The notes under the pieces are model-generated. The model was not told the DNA's origin. It ran no database searches and saw only the letters and a list, made by a program, of their open reading frames with translations. Shown piece after piece: positions 63,625-64,000 of a stretch of DNA of 64,000 nt. The number at the start of each line of letters is the position of its first letter. The stretch's first letter is position 1. The translations under genes were made by a program, and so were the position numbers. The DNA comes from Afifella pfennigii DSM 17143 (GTDB lineage: Bacteria > Pseudomonadota > Alphaproteobacteria > Rhizobiales > Afifellaceae): contig NZ_JHZK01000011.1 of assembly GCF_000688515.1 (NCBI RefSeq), forward strand, positions 1-64,000, given 5' to 3'.

Positions 63625-64000
63625 ATGCGGCACTACACCGTGCATCTGCCGGCCGAGCTCGCCGAGCGCCCCTTCGCCGAGGCGGCCGTGGAGCGCGCCG
63701 TTTTCGTCAAGGACGGCTTCAACTGGCCGGCGCTCTTCATTCCGCTGATCTGGCTCCTGTTCCGGCGCATGTGGCTGGCGCTGCTGCTCTATTTGGCGGC
63801 GAGCGCGGCGATTGCCGGCATCGGCGCCTTCGCCGGCGAGACGGCGGCGACCTGGAGCGGCATCGCCTTTGCCATTCTCTTCGCGCTGGAGGCGAACAAT
63901 CTGCGCCGCTGGACGCTGGAGCGGCGCGGTTATCGCGAAGTGGGCTCCGCCTCCGGCGCCGGCGAGGAGGAGGCCGCGCTGCGTTTTTTCTCCGACGGCG
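63625..64000 (+). CDS. DUF2628 membrane protein (partial, runs off the window)
   Basis: At least 125 aa. Begins [11 protein letters not shown], then [25 protein letters not shown], the DUF2628 signature where the FxWxAFxxPxxWLLxRxMW motif leads into a hydrophobic block. Three hydrophobic segments follow. The function is unknown; the gene is almost always inserted in the Rhizobiales his operon between hisB and hisH, 19 bp after hisB as here. Confidence 0.85.
   Translation, partial: MRHYTVHLPAELAERPFAEAAVERAVFVKDGFNWPALFIPLIWLLFRRMWLALLLYLAASAAIAGIGAFAGETAATWSGIAFAILFALEANNLRRWTLERRGYREVGSASGAGEEEAALRFFSDG

Overview
This window reads as chromosomal core DNA from an alphaproteobacterium, most likely a member of the Hyphomicrobiales (Rhizobiales). 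The support is high GC with GC-ending codons, an alphaproteobacterial replication-origin gene neighbourhood, CtrA-type boxes, GANTC (CcrM-type) sites, a CenR/OtpR-type response regulator, DUF1127 and PilZ small proteins, Tat-dependent OpgG/OpgD, and the hisB-DUF2628 arrangement. I did not identify a genus. I see no prophage, CRISPR array or rRNA. The only mobile element is the tail of an IS5-family transposase at the left edge.

Layout. 0-9.3 kb is a mixed accessory/metabolic zone: IS5 tail, a stand-alone sdhB, a ThDP enzyme with an MBL hydrolase, an OpgG/D glucan protein, DUF1127 with a divergent LysR regulator, PilZ, and a nitrilase translationally coupled to a methyltransferase. 9.5-15.4 kb holds tRNA-Gly(GCC), a prolyl-tRNA editing protein, a thioredoxin/TPR chaperedoxin, LON-domain protein, Trm112, TetR, a UbiH-type hydroxylase and TesB. 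15.5-24.5 kb holds glnK-amtB behind a sigma-54-like promoter, ftsK behind a perfect CtrA box, lolA, xthA, a cNMP-binding protein with a CenR-type regulator, an L,D-transpeptidase and yggS. 24.6-28.8 kb is leuS-lptE-holA.

28.8-43.6 kb is the origin region. parB-parA-rsmG-mnmG-(three parS-like sites)-mnmE is followed by a DUF255 protein, rho, hemJ and hemE. Next comes a 386-bp intergenic region with a perfect CtrA box, four near-match DnaA boxes and four GANTC sites, which is a strong oriC candidate. On its other side lie the PEP synthase/PPDK regulator, maf, aroE, coaE and dnaQ. The hemE/DUF299 junction is the known origin position in Caulobacter and Rickettsia.

43.6-64 kb carries secB, fxsA, a Tim44-like protein, mltA, smr, an OlsB-like acyltransferase, comM, gshB, yraN, rsmI, an LpoA-like lipoprotein, an acyltransferase-3 membrane protein, polA, an EI24-type membrane protein, a PfkB kinase, hslUV, hisB and a partial DUF2628 gene. 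A parS-like site is embedded in hslU in codons rare for that gene.

The most interesting content is regulatory architecture rather than a new gene cluster: the origin, the CtrA boxes at the origin and at ftsK, and the parS set. Together they suggest that replication, segregation and chromosome translocation are tied to the cell-cycle circuit. Start codons were chosen by homology, Shine-Dalgarno match and overlap with the upstream gene; uncertain ones are flagged.
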